64,000 bases of DNA from Stentor roeselii (lineage: Eukaryota; Ciliophora; Heterotrichea; Heterotrichida; Stentoridae): contig RSEH01000221.1 of NCBI GenBank assembly GCA_006503475.1, positions 17,341 through 81,340 on the forward strand, in the 5' to 3' direction. Each line of letters starts with the position of its first letter. Within the stretch, counting starts at the first letter, position 1. The translations under genes and the position numbers were made by a program. The notes beneath the pieces were generated by a model. That model saw only the letters and a list, made by a program, of their open reading frames with translations, did no database searches and was not told the origin of the DNA. Positions 37,709 through 47,300 of the stretch are shown here, piece by piece.

Positions 37709-38854
37709 ATGAAAGTCGTAGGTCTTGCCCTTGCAGGGTTCTTCGGTTTGCCTTATTACTACTCAGACATCCGGGTCTACTCATCGCCGAACAGTGAAAC
37801 TTTGAATCACGTGTTAAAAATCTCAGAACTTTCTAGTTTTCACTCAACGCCTTGGCTTAACCTCGGCCTTTTGCAGTCTTTATTCGGATCTACCCCGATT
37901 CACCTGTTTTCAGACATGGAGGCAGTAAAGCACATTGAGTATAAAAGAGAAGTTTTCAAGTTTTCAGATGGAGGAAGTTACTCTTTAGACACTTTTGGAC
38001 CTGATTCAAATAAAATCCTTTTCATTGTTCCTGGATTGACAGGTGGAAGTGAGTCTGTCTATATCAAGCATATTGTTTTAGAGGCAGCGGCTCAAGGGTT
38101 TCGTGCTGTTGTCATGAATGGACGCGGGATCAATGGGACCCCCTTGACTGTAAGGTTTAAATAGACTGTCAGGACGAACCAGTTGGGGTGCAGCAAGGAT
38201 ATCAAGGAAATCATTGAAAAAATCAAGATAGATAATGAAAACTCAAAAGTCGTCGCAGTTGGAACCTCCATGGGCGGAAACCAACTTTTGAAATACGCTG
38301 GTGAACAAGGAAAAGAATCAAAAATTGAAGGTATTGTTGCACTTTGTGCACCTTTTGATATTGTTATTTGCAGCAGGTATCTTAGGAAACGGTCACCGAT
38401 TCATTCGATTCCTGATCAGTTTCTTGTGGAGAATATGTTGAGGGTTATTAAGTCAAATGAAGATAGTTTGCTCCATAGTTATGAAGAACTTGGAATTAAC
38501 TTGGATGAAGTTTATAAAGCTGAAAGAAGCTTTGAATTTGATTCGGTTTTTACTTGTAAGTTACTTGGGTATAAAAATCCGGAACATTATTATCGGAAGT
38601 CGAGTTGTGTTAAGTATTTGCATAAGGTGCATACACCTACTTTGGCTATTAGCTCGCTTGATGATCCGGTTGTTACTAGTGATTGCATACCGTATGAAGA
38701 GTTTAAAGGTAATCCTTATCTGGTACTTGTGGAAACTTTAAGGGGAGGGCATATCGGTTGGTTTACTGGGTTATATCCAAAAAGGGTAAAACATAAATAG
38801 TGGTATCCTAAAGTCGCAGTTGACTTTTTAAGTAATGTGCTAGAAACTCGATAA
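37709..38854 (+). CDS. Alpha/beta-hydrolase, ABHD1/3 (YheT) family, two introns
   Basis: Two 15-nt introns (38150-38164, 38786-38800) join three exons into 371 residues. An N-terminal hydrophobic stretch (VVGLALAGFFGLPYYY) may anchor it. Family signatures follow: FIVPGLTGGSESVYIKH (oxyanion side), NGRGINGTPLTTVRT across intron 1, the nucleophile elbow GTSMGGNQ with Ser182, SSLDDPVV with the catalytic Asp and GGHIGWF with the catalytic His. Exon 3 supplies WYPKVAVDFLSNVL and TAA. ABHD1/3 enzymes act on phospholipid or acyl esters. It follows the GH16-like gene by 14 nt and ends 33 nt from the convergent DHHC gene. Confidence 0.93.
38150..38164 (+). other. 15-nt intron 1 of the ABHD1/3-like gene
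   Basis: GTAAGGTTTAAATAG, phase 0, A at position 10. Joins NGTPLT to TVRTNQLG; retained, it gives an in-frame TAG. Confidence 0.93.
38786..38800 (+). other. 15-nt intron 2 of the ABHD1/3-like gene
   Basis: GTAAAACATAAATAG, phase 0, A at position 10. Joins LYPKR to WYPKVAVDFL, extending the protein by 18 residues to TAA at 38852-38854. Confidence 0.88.
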
Positions 38855-38887
38855 AATAGTTAAAAATAGCAAATCAATTTATTAATC

Positions 38888-39661
38888 CTATTCTTGTACA
38901 TGAACCACAGTCACAGACACGTCAGCATCTTTCGCAATAGTCTCATTGGTATTACTAGCGACAGTGGCCTTCGCCTTCCTCTTCATCATAATGAATTCAA
39001 AAGTAGTCAATCCAAGAATCTTAAGCCTTGCATGAAAAACAATTAAATAAACCATCCAAATCAAAGTAAAAAAGCTATAAACAATAAGCAGGACAATTTC
39101 CACAACCCAACATTCATCATCATGATATTTTTCATAATTTTTCCATCGATTCCCTTCAAAAAGATTTCCCTTTAAAAAAAACTCTGTGAAAACAATGACA
39201 GAAACAACAAGCAACGTTAAAGAATTCATCAAAAATGAAAATAAACAAAAAACAAAGCTTTTATAGTTCTTTTTCCCGATGCAGTTATTGACCCATTTGC
39301 AGTGATGATCAAAAAAATAAACACATCGATCACATTGGATGCAATGTTTGCTGTTTTTGTTTACTGTTGACTTGCATGGCGGGCAGTAACCTGAAGTGCT
39401 TTTGTTTTGAATGACGATTTGAAGACGACTTGTGACATCTGTTGGGTCTGACAAGGTCGTCTTCGCACCGAAGTAAATGATTAGCAAATAGGAAAAGTGG
39501 TATATCAGTGAGTAGACTGCCTATATTTTAAATACTTTGACACTCTCTGGAAGCACTGGTAAAATACTTAGGTCGTTCATTGTGATCTGAGCTATTAGAC
39601 TTAGCCAGAGAAATATTTGAAAAGGGTGTAAAGGCCAGCTAAGCCCATTCTTTCGAGTCAT
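38888..39661 (-). CDS. DHHC protein S-acyltransferase
   Basis: One intron (39521-39535) joins a 42-residue first exon to the main exon, giving 252 residues. The ATG at 39661 gives MTRKNGLSWPLHPFQIFLWL, the typical DHHC N-terminus. The zinc-binding Cys-rich domain runs from about residue 80 (CPPCKSTVNKNSKHCIQC) to the active-site DHHC with Cys near 116 (DHHCKWVNNCIGKKNYKSF). Four transmembrane helices flank it: two before, then LFSFLMNSLTLLVVSVIVFT and IVLLIVYSFFTLIWMVYLIV. It would palmitoylate proteins in Golgi or plasma membranes; the window contains candidate substrates with MGCC and MGNTC starts. Confidence 0.94.
39521..39535 (-). other. 15-nt intron of the DHHC gene
   Basis: Minus-strand GTATTTAAAATATAG, phase 0, A at position 10. 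Joins LPESVK to AVYSLIYHF, completing the second transmembrane helix. Confidence 0.9.
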
Positions 39662-39749
39662 TATAGAATTATCTTAGTTGGATTTGAGGTAAATCATCCA
39701 CATCAATAAAAAACCTAGCTTAATCAAAGTTAACTTCATTCGAAATTAC

Positions 39750-40089
39750 TTAGATCTCCTTCTTTTTAGCTTCTTCTTCTTCAGTTTTGATTCTTTGTGG
39801 TTTCAAACTGTTTTGAATGTCAAGATTGGCTTCGAACCCTGACCTTATATACACTTCATTGAGAATCCTCCTCAAGTAATTATAATCTGGCCTGTCTTCA
39901 AACCTGAGAGTGCGAGTGTAGTTCAGAAAAGTGACAAACTCAGCAGGTAGCCCTGAACAAAGCACTTCAGGAAACGTGTTCATTTTCTTTTCCATGATAT
40001 TTCGGTACTTCTCATTCTTCGTGTTTCCTGGAAGTCCCTGCCACGGCAAACTTCCTTTAAGTAGGTAAATGAAAACATTTAAAAGACAT

Positions 40090-40121
<32 letters not shown>

Positions 40122-40679
40122 GAGACTCGTGTTTAAAGATGCGTATCTTGCTGTTCCGGTTAAGCTTTTACCGTCTCGATAAGGAATATGTGCATTAGTC
40201 CGACTATCCTTATACCTCTTCGACAATCCAAAGTCAATAACAAAGACAGTATTAGCCTTATTCGCCAATCCAAGCAAGAAGTTATCAGGTTTAATATCTC
40301 TATGAAGATATCCCCGATGATGCATATACTCAATCCTACGAATCATCTGGTCAGCAAGTAAAAGCACAGTCCTTAAATGAAGTTTCCCTTTATTCGACTG
40401 AAGAAGTTCTTCAAGAGACTGTCCAAGCAACTCCATGACCATCACATTATGTGTGCCTTCAACTCCAAACCAAAATATCTGCGGAATTCCTGAATCTCCT
40501 TGAAAAACTCTATAAAGACGAGCCTCATAAAGCAACTGAGGATGATTCGAGCTCACTTTTTCCATCTTCACAGCAACCTGCTCGTTATTCTGGGTGTTAG
40601 TCGCGATGTAAATCTCTCCAAAAGAGCCTGAGCCTATTTTACGCCCAACTCGATATTTCCCTGCGATTCTGAATTCCAT
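39750..40679 (-). CDS. Casein kinase I
   Basis: A complete 309-residue CK1. Gly loop KIGSGSFGEIY (18-28), VAVKMEK, HRDIKPDNFLLG, DFGLSKRYKD, the CK1-specific [24 protein letters not shown] and LPWQGLPG are all present. The short tail after residue 295 is charged (KTEEEEAKKKEI). CK1 kinases are constitutively active and prefer acidic or pre-phosphorylated substrates. The gene has no introns, and its ATG is 74 nt from the divergent coiled-coil gene. Confidence 0.97.
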
Positions 40680-40753
40680 TTCAAATTATTTGGCTAAAAG
40701 GACTTTGAAGTTTCAACTTTTCTATTGTTTGAGAATTTTGTGAATTTATAATA

Positions 40754-41323
40754 ATGACGACTTTACACTCCAAGGCTAAAACCACCCAGTTGAATAAAAT
40801 TCTTTCTGACCAGACCTTGTCAAAGTCGACTTCGAGGAAGAAAAAATTGGCCACAAGTCGAAGTGAAAAGTTGGAAGGCCGCGATTCGAATAAAATTGTT
40901 TTCAATTCTCAGGATTCGAAAGTTTTGCATAATATTAACTTGCAGATACCTTCAGCGAATAGTCCGAATGTTTCTAATTCTATTGGGAAGAAAGTGGTTA
41001 AAAAAGAAGCATGCATTAAAGGATATACTAGCAAAATCGCTATTAAGTCACCGAAGAACTTGATTAAAACTAAGAAAAGTCTTAATTTAAAGGAATCTGG
41101 AAAGATTAAAGATTTTTTCTCGGATAGCTCGGAAAAGAATGATAGGAATAGCATGGAAAAGGGAATCAAAAGAGTCAAAGTGCTTGAAAATGAATTAAAA
41201 AAGGCGCTAGATGAAAATAAGAAACTTAAAAAAGTGATACAAAATGAGATACAGAATGAGGAAACTATTGAGGATCTGATGAAAGGCTTTAAGTCGAGAC
41301 TTATGAAATTTTTATATGAATAA
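40754..41323 (+). CDS. Basic protein with C-terminal coiled coil, unknown
   Basis: A 189-residue protein. The first 130 residues are disordered, rich in Lys, Ser and Asn (SKSTSRKKKLATSRSEKLEG). Residues 135-185 form a coiled coil (IKRVKVLENELKKALDENKK). No family recognised. The stop lies 16 nt from the convergent DENN gene. The ATG follows TTATAATA. Confidence 0.7.
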   Translation: MTTLHSKAKTTQLNKILSDQTLSKSTSRKKKLATSRSEKLEGRDSNKIVFNSQDSKVLHNINLQIPSANSPNVSNSIGKKVVKKEACIKGYTSKIAIKSPKNLIKTKKSLNLKESGKIKDFFSDSSEKNDRNSMEKGIKRVKVLENELKKALDENKKLKKVIQNEIQNEETIEDLMKGFKSRLMKFLYE

Positions 41324-41339
41324 GTAGAGTATTTTAAAA

Positions 41340-43406
41340 TCACCAAGCAATCCACTTCTCAATCCTCGAATAAAAAATCTGTGTCTGAGTAATCGCATGA
41401 TAAAAGTTCTGATCATTAACCGCAAAGTTATCCGAGACGGCCTTCTGTATCTCATCAGGATGATAAAACATTTTCTTCATAAACCTCTCAAAAATCTCAG
41501 AAACCATTTTCTTAAGCACAGCAGCGACTTTGACTTCCATAGCCTCAGCAGCATAACAAGCGAGAAACTCTTGTCGAAGATGCGAAGCAGGCAATTCATG
41601 AACATCTTGCAAAGTTTCAGGATTCGCTATTTTTCTAGTCGGAAGGCATTCATCCAGCAAGACCCAAACAATATGATTTAAATTTTTTCTATTATCCGGG
41701 GCACTTCCAGGAATTCCAGCTAAGATAGGAATAGGAGCTTCAAGCAAGTCTCTTAAATTATCAGGAATCAAAGGCATGAAAAAATAAGGCCATTTGCAAG
41801 GTCTCAGCAAAGCAAGCATTCCAAGTACACAAGAAGTGAGCAGGTCCAAGTTATAACTCACGAAGACTATCGACTTTTCCTGTAAAAGAGCGGAAAAAAG
41901 ACTTAAAAAGGTCTGCCCGTCAATGGCTGACCGGAGGGAATGAACAAGCCAAGGCATGTCGATCAGTGAAAGGTCTTCAACGAACTGGAACTCGATGCAC
42001 GGCGCGAGTGAGTCTTCAATGCAGACTTTGCAACCTGGAGTGATTTCGTCGAATCGAAAGTACTTTAAAAGCATTTCTTCCCATTTCGGAGGATAGTCTT
42101 CACTTTGGTTGGATCTTAACGAGGCTCGGATGTTGTCGAACTCGGCAATTGTTTCCATTCTCCAGAGTTTTTTTAGTTGAAGGAGAGAATTTAGGAATTT
42201 GAAGTGAAGCTCGAAACATGGAACGAAGGAAACTAAACATAAACACTTCGTGTTTATCCATTCTGAACGGGTTTGGTTCTCAATTGCTATGTCTTCGAAT
42301 TGAACGCATATGCAGTAGATGTATTGCTTGTCGGAATTTGGAAGGTCAGATGTTGGAGTTGATTCGGTTTGGGAGGAAATTAGGGTGAAGATGTAACAGT
42401 TGCAACTACGGAATTCGCTATCTTGTCCAAATAAAATATTGTTAATATCTTCCTCACTCGTACTTTCCCTCAACTGTCTCCTTTTCGGGTCACTAGGAAA
42501 GCAAAAATCCGCTAAAATATTCTTATTGAAACTTTCACAACTCCCTTCAAACTTATACAAAATTTCCGCCGGACTATGAGATTTTCCCAATTTCGAATCA
42601 GGAACTCCTAAAACAAAAAAAGCTTCAAAAAATCTTGCTTCACAACTTTCATCTTCAAGTCCCTGATCAGGATTAGCCTGAGGTGTTTTCGAGGTACTCA
42701 AAGAAAATTCCAAATTGAAAGACAAATCAAATTGCGAAGTATTTCTTTCAAAAATCGCAGGTTTTGTCGAGTCATTCGTAGCAAGATTCCCTCTTCCAGG
42801 TGTCATGAAAGGAGATCGAATAGAGCTTGTCTGGCTTTCAGTAGCGACGACGGTGCTGAGATCAGACAAGTTGCGATCACGAAGCCCGTTGTTAGGCATG
42901 AAAAGACTGAGATTACCCAGCATTTTCGGCATTTTTGAACAGACTGACCGGGAAAATTCGTTTAAACTTTCTGAGTTGCTGCTTCTTCGAATTTCTTGTT
43001 TTTCTAGTTTATCGATTTTTTCTCGGAGTTCTTCGTTTTTTTGTGTCATGATGAAGATTTCGTTGTTTAGAAGAATGACTCGAGCTTCCATTTCAGAATT
43101 TTTTTGGATTTGTTTCGCGTGAAGATGCTCAAGTTCTTCGAGTTTTTTCTTTGAGAAGTAGTTTTCAGAGGATAAACGGTTTATTTCTTCGATCCGCTCC
43201 ACGTCGCTGTCCATGGCTTTCGTTCGCTCTGCTTTGACGTTCTCGAATTTCTGCTTGAGAAGCATGTTTTCTTTGGTTAACATGTCGTTTATTCGGAATT
43301 GCTCTGAGTATTCTTCTTTTAGGTCGATGTAAGCATTTTTTAATTGAAGGTATTGGTCGTTTAAACCTTTGAATCTTTGTTCCCAGTAGTTTTCATCGTT
43401 GTTCAT
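41340..43406 (-). CDS. DENN-domain protein with N-terminal coiled coil (Rab GEF-like)
   Basis: A 688-residue protein. Residues 5-150 are coiled coil; a Ser/Thr-rich linker follows. The tripartite DENN module runs from about 255 to 640. The upstream part has FEAFFVLGVP and YIYCICVQFED. The core has CLCLVSFVPCFELHFKFL and SLFSALLQEKSIVFVSYN, with LLRPCKWPYFFMPLIP and ILAGIPGSAP. DENN proteins exchange nucleotide on Rab GTPases in membrane traffic. Subfamily is not settled. The upstream flank has repeated AAAAATCCTC words on the sense strand. Confidence 0.9.
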   Translation of the reverse strand: MNNDENYWEQRFKGLNDQYLQLKNAYIDLKEEYSEQFRINDMLTKENMLLKQKFENVKAERTKAMDSDVERIEEINRLSSENYFSKKKLEELEHLHAKQIQKNSEMEARVILLNNEIFIMTQKNEELREKIDKLEKQEIRRSSNSESLNEFSRSVCSKMPKMLGNLSLFMPNNGLRDRNLSDLSTVVATESQTSSIRSPFMTPGRGNLATNDSTKPAIFERNTSQFDLSFNLEFSLSTSKTPQANPDQGLEDESCEARFFEAFFVLGVPDSKLGKSHSPAEILYKFEGSCESFNKNILADFCFPSDPKRRQLRESTSEEDINNILFGQDSEFRSCNCYIFTLISSQTESTPTSDLPNSDKQYIYCICVQFEDIAIENQTRSEWINTKCLCLVSFVPCFELHFKFLNSLLQLKKLWRMETIAEFDNIRASLRSNQSEDYPPKWEEMLLKYFRFDEITPGCKVCIEDSLAPCIEFQFVEDLSLIDMPWLVHSLRSAIDGQTFLSLFSALLQEKSIVFVSYNLDLLTSCVLGMLALLRPCKWPYFFMPLIPDNLRDLLEAPIPILAGIPGSAPDNRKNLNHIVWVLLDECLPTRKIANPETLQDVHELPASHLRQEFLACYAAEAMEVKVAAVLKKMVSEIFERFMKKMFYHPDEIQKAVSDNFAVNDQNFYHAITQTQIFYSRIEKWIAW

Positions 43407-44354
43407 TGAAGAGAGGATTTTTATTAAAAATGTTTGAAGGTGGGAATTTTTTGGATTTGGGAATTGGAGGATTTTTTAGAGGTTTTTAGGGATTTTTTCG
43501 AGGATTTTTTTGAGGATTTTAGGAATTTTGGATTTTTTGATTAGATCTTGTTTGGGGTTTGAAGGGATTAGGTAGTGATTTGAAGGGTGTTTATTTGGAT
43601 GCGTTGCTTTTTAAGATTTATTATCTATCGACTAAAAGTATAAATTATTTTTGGATTATTTTAACTTTTACCTGAAGTTCTAGAGAATTCATTGATCTTA
43701 TTGAACTCGCAGATAATATGCATCAGAATAGAAGTCTTAATTTGACTCATAAAATTACGGAAAAAGTTGGAAAATTTTTCAAATTCAAAGAAAAATAGCT
43801 TAGATCAAGATTTGATTTACCTAAACCCAAAACCCAATTATTTGATTTAAAATATGAAGGCCCCATAATAGACTTCCATCCTTTTATACTTATTTAATCA
43901 TCCTCTAATAATTTCAATCTAATTTCAAACTTCTTTAAATAACTTTAATAAACCCCATTTGATTTTTCTCTAAATTTCATCAAGGAATGATTTAAAAACA
44001 ATTTACAAAAAATTTTGGCTCCCAACATCAAATTTCTTGAAACCTGAAAATTAGTAACCAAATTCCATTATCACCTCTTCTAAAATCATCTAAAATTTCA
44101 AAAAATCTTCATTTCCATAATTAACAGTATCAGTTAGTAGCATTTCTGTGCCCTTCTACAATAAAGAAAACCCTGCAGAAATTTCCTAAACAAAACAATA
44201 TATCCATCAAGACTCCTAACACCCTGACAAGAAATTCCTCATCAAACCTTAAATCAATATATAAAAACTCTTCTTAACTAAAAGACTCTACCTCAAGAAC
44301 TTTAGAATAATAAACTTCCGAATAATCATCGTTGTTATTCCCATATAATATTTA
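43407..44354. other. Divergent intergenic region with skewed flanks
   Basis: No gene seen. The left end is C-free on the plus strand from 43405 to 43498, with at least four GAGGATTTT words (43413, 43468, 43500, 43512), the sense-strand C/A flank of the DENN gene. The right end (about 43830-44330) is C/A-rich on the plus strand, the flank of the helicase gene. The composition flips near the middle. Confidence 0.6.
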
Positions 44355-47300
44355 ATGGATTACGAATCTCTGAAAAATTGGCTGTTGGCAGGATTGAGTG
44401 AAATTGAAAGTAAGGTTTCTGAAAACTGTAGACACACTTTCAAAGAATCGGCTGGTTACTACTGTACAATGGTTGAGAACCTGATTTTTGATGATGAAGA
44501 ACCGTCCAAACATCTGGACATCAGAATGATTAAAGATAAACAAGGATATTTCAATAAGTGTTTGTCGATTGAAAAAATTGTTTCGAATATTGTCCTGCCT
44601 ATCTACAAGAATAAGAATAGAATAGTCAATGCTATTACTTATCATAATTTTTTTATTCTGATTTCACCGACCGGTACAGGAAAAAGTAGCCAAGTCCCTC
44701 TATTCTTCCTCTGCTCTCCAATCTTCCAAGACACAAGCATTTTAATCATCGAATCCAACAAACTATCAGCAAAATCTCTATCAACCAAAGTAAAAGAAGA
44801 CCTTCTTCACATATCAGAAGTAAAAAGTTGCACAAACCCCAATAAATTCTCAAACACATCATCAAGTTCCTTAATTTACTTCGACGAGTTAACTTTTTTA
44901 TCAATATTACTAGAAGAAAGTCTTTCCGAAAATCCATTTCCATCAACCAAAGTGATAATCTTAGATGACATCCACGAATACAACTCAGCAATGGAAGTGA
45001 TTCTCTGCCTTCTTCTAAGAATCATCAAAACTAAAAGACCCGATTTAAGATTAACTTTTTTTTCAGCGAGTTTAAACGATGCAGAACTCGAGTCATATTT
45101 ATCAACTTTCTTCGAAGACGGTTTCAATCTGAGACCTGGAGTCTTTTGCGAGGACAAGTTACTTCTAAGGTCCGCGAAAATAAAAGTGACTCAAAAACTT
45201 TTCGACATTAAAGAAATCTTCGCAAATGAAGGAAATTATAACTTAAAAGAAACTTCCAGGGTGGTAGAAAGGGTGTTACTTGATGAAGACTCGAAAAAAA
45301 TAATGGTTTTCGTTGCGAGTGATGAAGAGACTTATGAACTGAAATCTCTTTTAAATAACCGAAATGATAACCTGACTATTTTCATCGCGAATAAAAGAAC
45401 TGAAAACATTTCATCGAAGTTATTTTTCCGAAAACTTCAGCCTTTTGAAAGGATGATAATTATCGCGACCAACTTCTTCGAAGGGGCGATAACGATTCCT
45501 GACGTCACTCATGTGATCGACACAGGTAAAGAAAAAACCCTTCAAATCAAGGGAATCGACGTATACGAGTCATCAAAAACATCGATTTCAATGTCTTCAG
45601 CCATTCAAAGAAGAGGCAGGACAGGGCGAGAATCAGTAGGAAGTTGCATTTTGCTTTACACAGAAGCAGAACAAAAAAACTTTCAACCTTTCAGGTCTCC
45701 CAAAATCGATTCAGAGGCCCTTGACTCGATTTTTCTCATCCTAACAAAGCACAGAGTAGACCCCTGGTCACTAGAGCTTCTTCATCCTCTTTCCCAGATG
45801 CAGTTCGAACTCACTTATCGAAAACTTTGGATGATGGAAGCTTTAGACGTGGTGAAACTTGAAGAGCCTCATCAAAGTCTTATGACTGAAATCGGAGAAC
45901 TTGCAATGCAACTGAAAATTGAAGTTTTTCAAGCAAGTATGATAATTCGAGGAAGGTTTTACTTTGAAAGTATTTTGATGGCTTGTGTGATTGAATCTAG
46001 TGAAAGTTTTATTGATTACCAGAGACAAAGTGATGAAAGTTACCTTTTTTTCAATCAAAACATCGACGATTTCACAATTCAACTGGTCCTTGCAAGACAC
46101 TTTTGCAGCATCAGATGTGAAAACTGTGCGAAACTCTTTCAAAACTTTTCCCCTAGAAGTCTTAATGACTACCTCCAGTTCATCAGCACCAGTTGTAAAA
46201 ATTGTGCAGGACTTCGAAACGCTTGGGGAAGCAGATTAAAAATTCGTGGACGACTCATCAAGTTAGCTTTAAAGGTCTGTAGACGTTTACTGAAAAAAAT
46301 TGACAGTCAAGGCAAAACAATTAAAACTCTTTTGAATGATGATCATTATGCAAAGGAGCAGAAGTTCATGAATAACACCCTGGACCTGGTCTTAGGGCGA
46401 GAACTTCTTCAGACTTATCTAAAACTTGCAGATTTATTGAAGATTTTAGTGTTAAAAGTCTTTTCTCATAACATCTGTGAAAATATTTCTAATAGTCAAG
46501 TCACTGCTTTTCGACATATGAGAAATGAGTTCATTGCTGTTCCTGGTGAGAACTCGTTTTACAAGGCAATTAAGGAAAAGGACTTTATTGTTTGCAAGTT
46601 TTTTGAAAAAAATAAAAACAGGTATCGAGTTAAGCTCGCTGTAGGGTTTTCTTACGAAGAAATAAAAAATAACGGCAGGGCAATTTTAAAAAATTTTCAA
46701 GTAAAAAAACATGACTTTCAATTATTTTCCTTTCCTAATGTCGGTGAAAAGTTCAGCAGGATGCTTAAAGTCCATGACGGGCGATTTTTAGATAAAGTTG
46801 AAGAAGAACTCTCGAAAAAACTTGAAAGTTTTTTAATGATCTACTCGAAAAGTGAGTCTTGTTTCAAGGTGCTGACTAAAAAACAGTCAGCTGAAGACTG
46901 TTCAAGAGTCATGAACTTTTGCATCAGAAAGCTTTTCAATCTGATTGAAATAAATGAAAAAGTTCATCATTCTGTTGGAGATAATTACTTGGCGATCTTA
47001 TCATTAGGCTACGAAATTAAAGAACTTGTAAGTCCTAAAAACGAAATTCGCTATAAAATCACAGGACTCGACACATCAGTACCCGCCGCGATGTACATCA
47101 AAGACATAAAAAAGACCTTCGCAGTAAAATACATCAGTATCGAAAAAGTGGGAAATCTTTACGAGGCCTTTCTTTACTTTTCTAATCACAAAGAAGCTGA
47201 AGAAGCCCAAAGACTTCTGAGGATCCTTCCCTTAAAAGGCTCAAAGGCCGTAAAGGAAAAAATCTTCGAAATGGAGCCGCTGACTGACGGAGCTTTTAAA

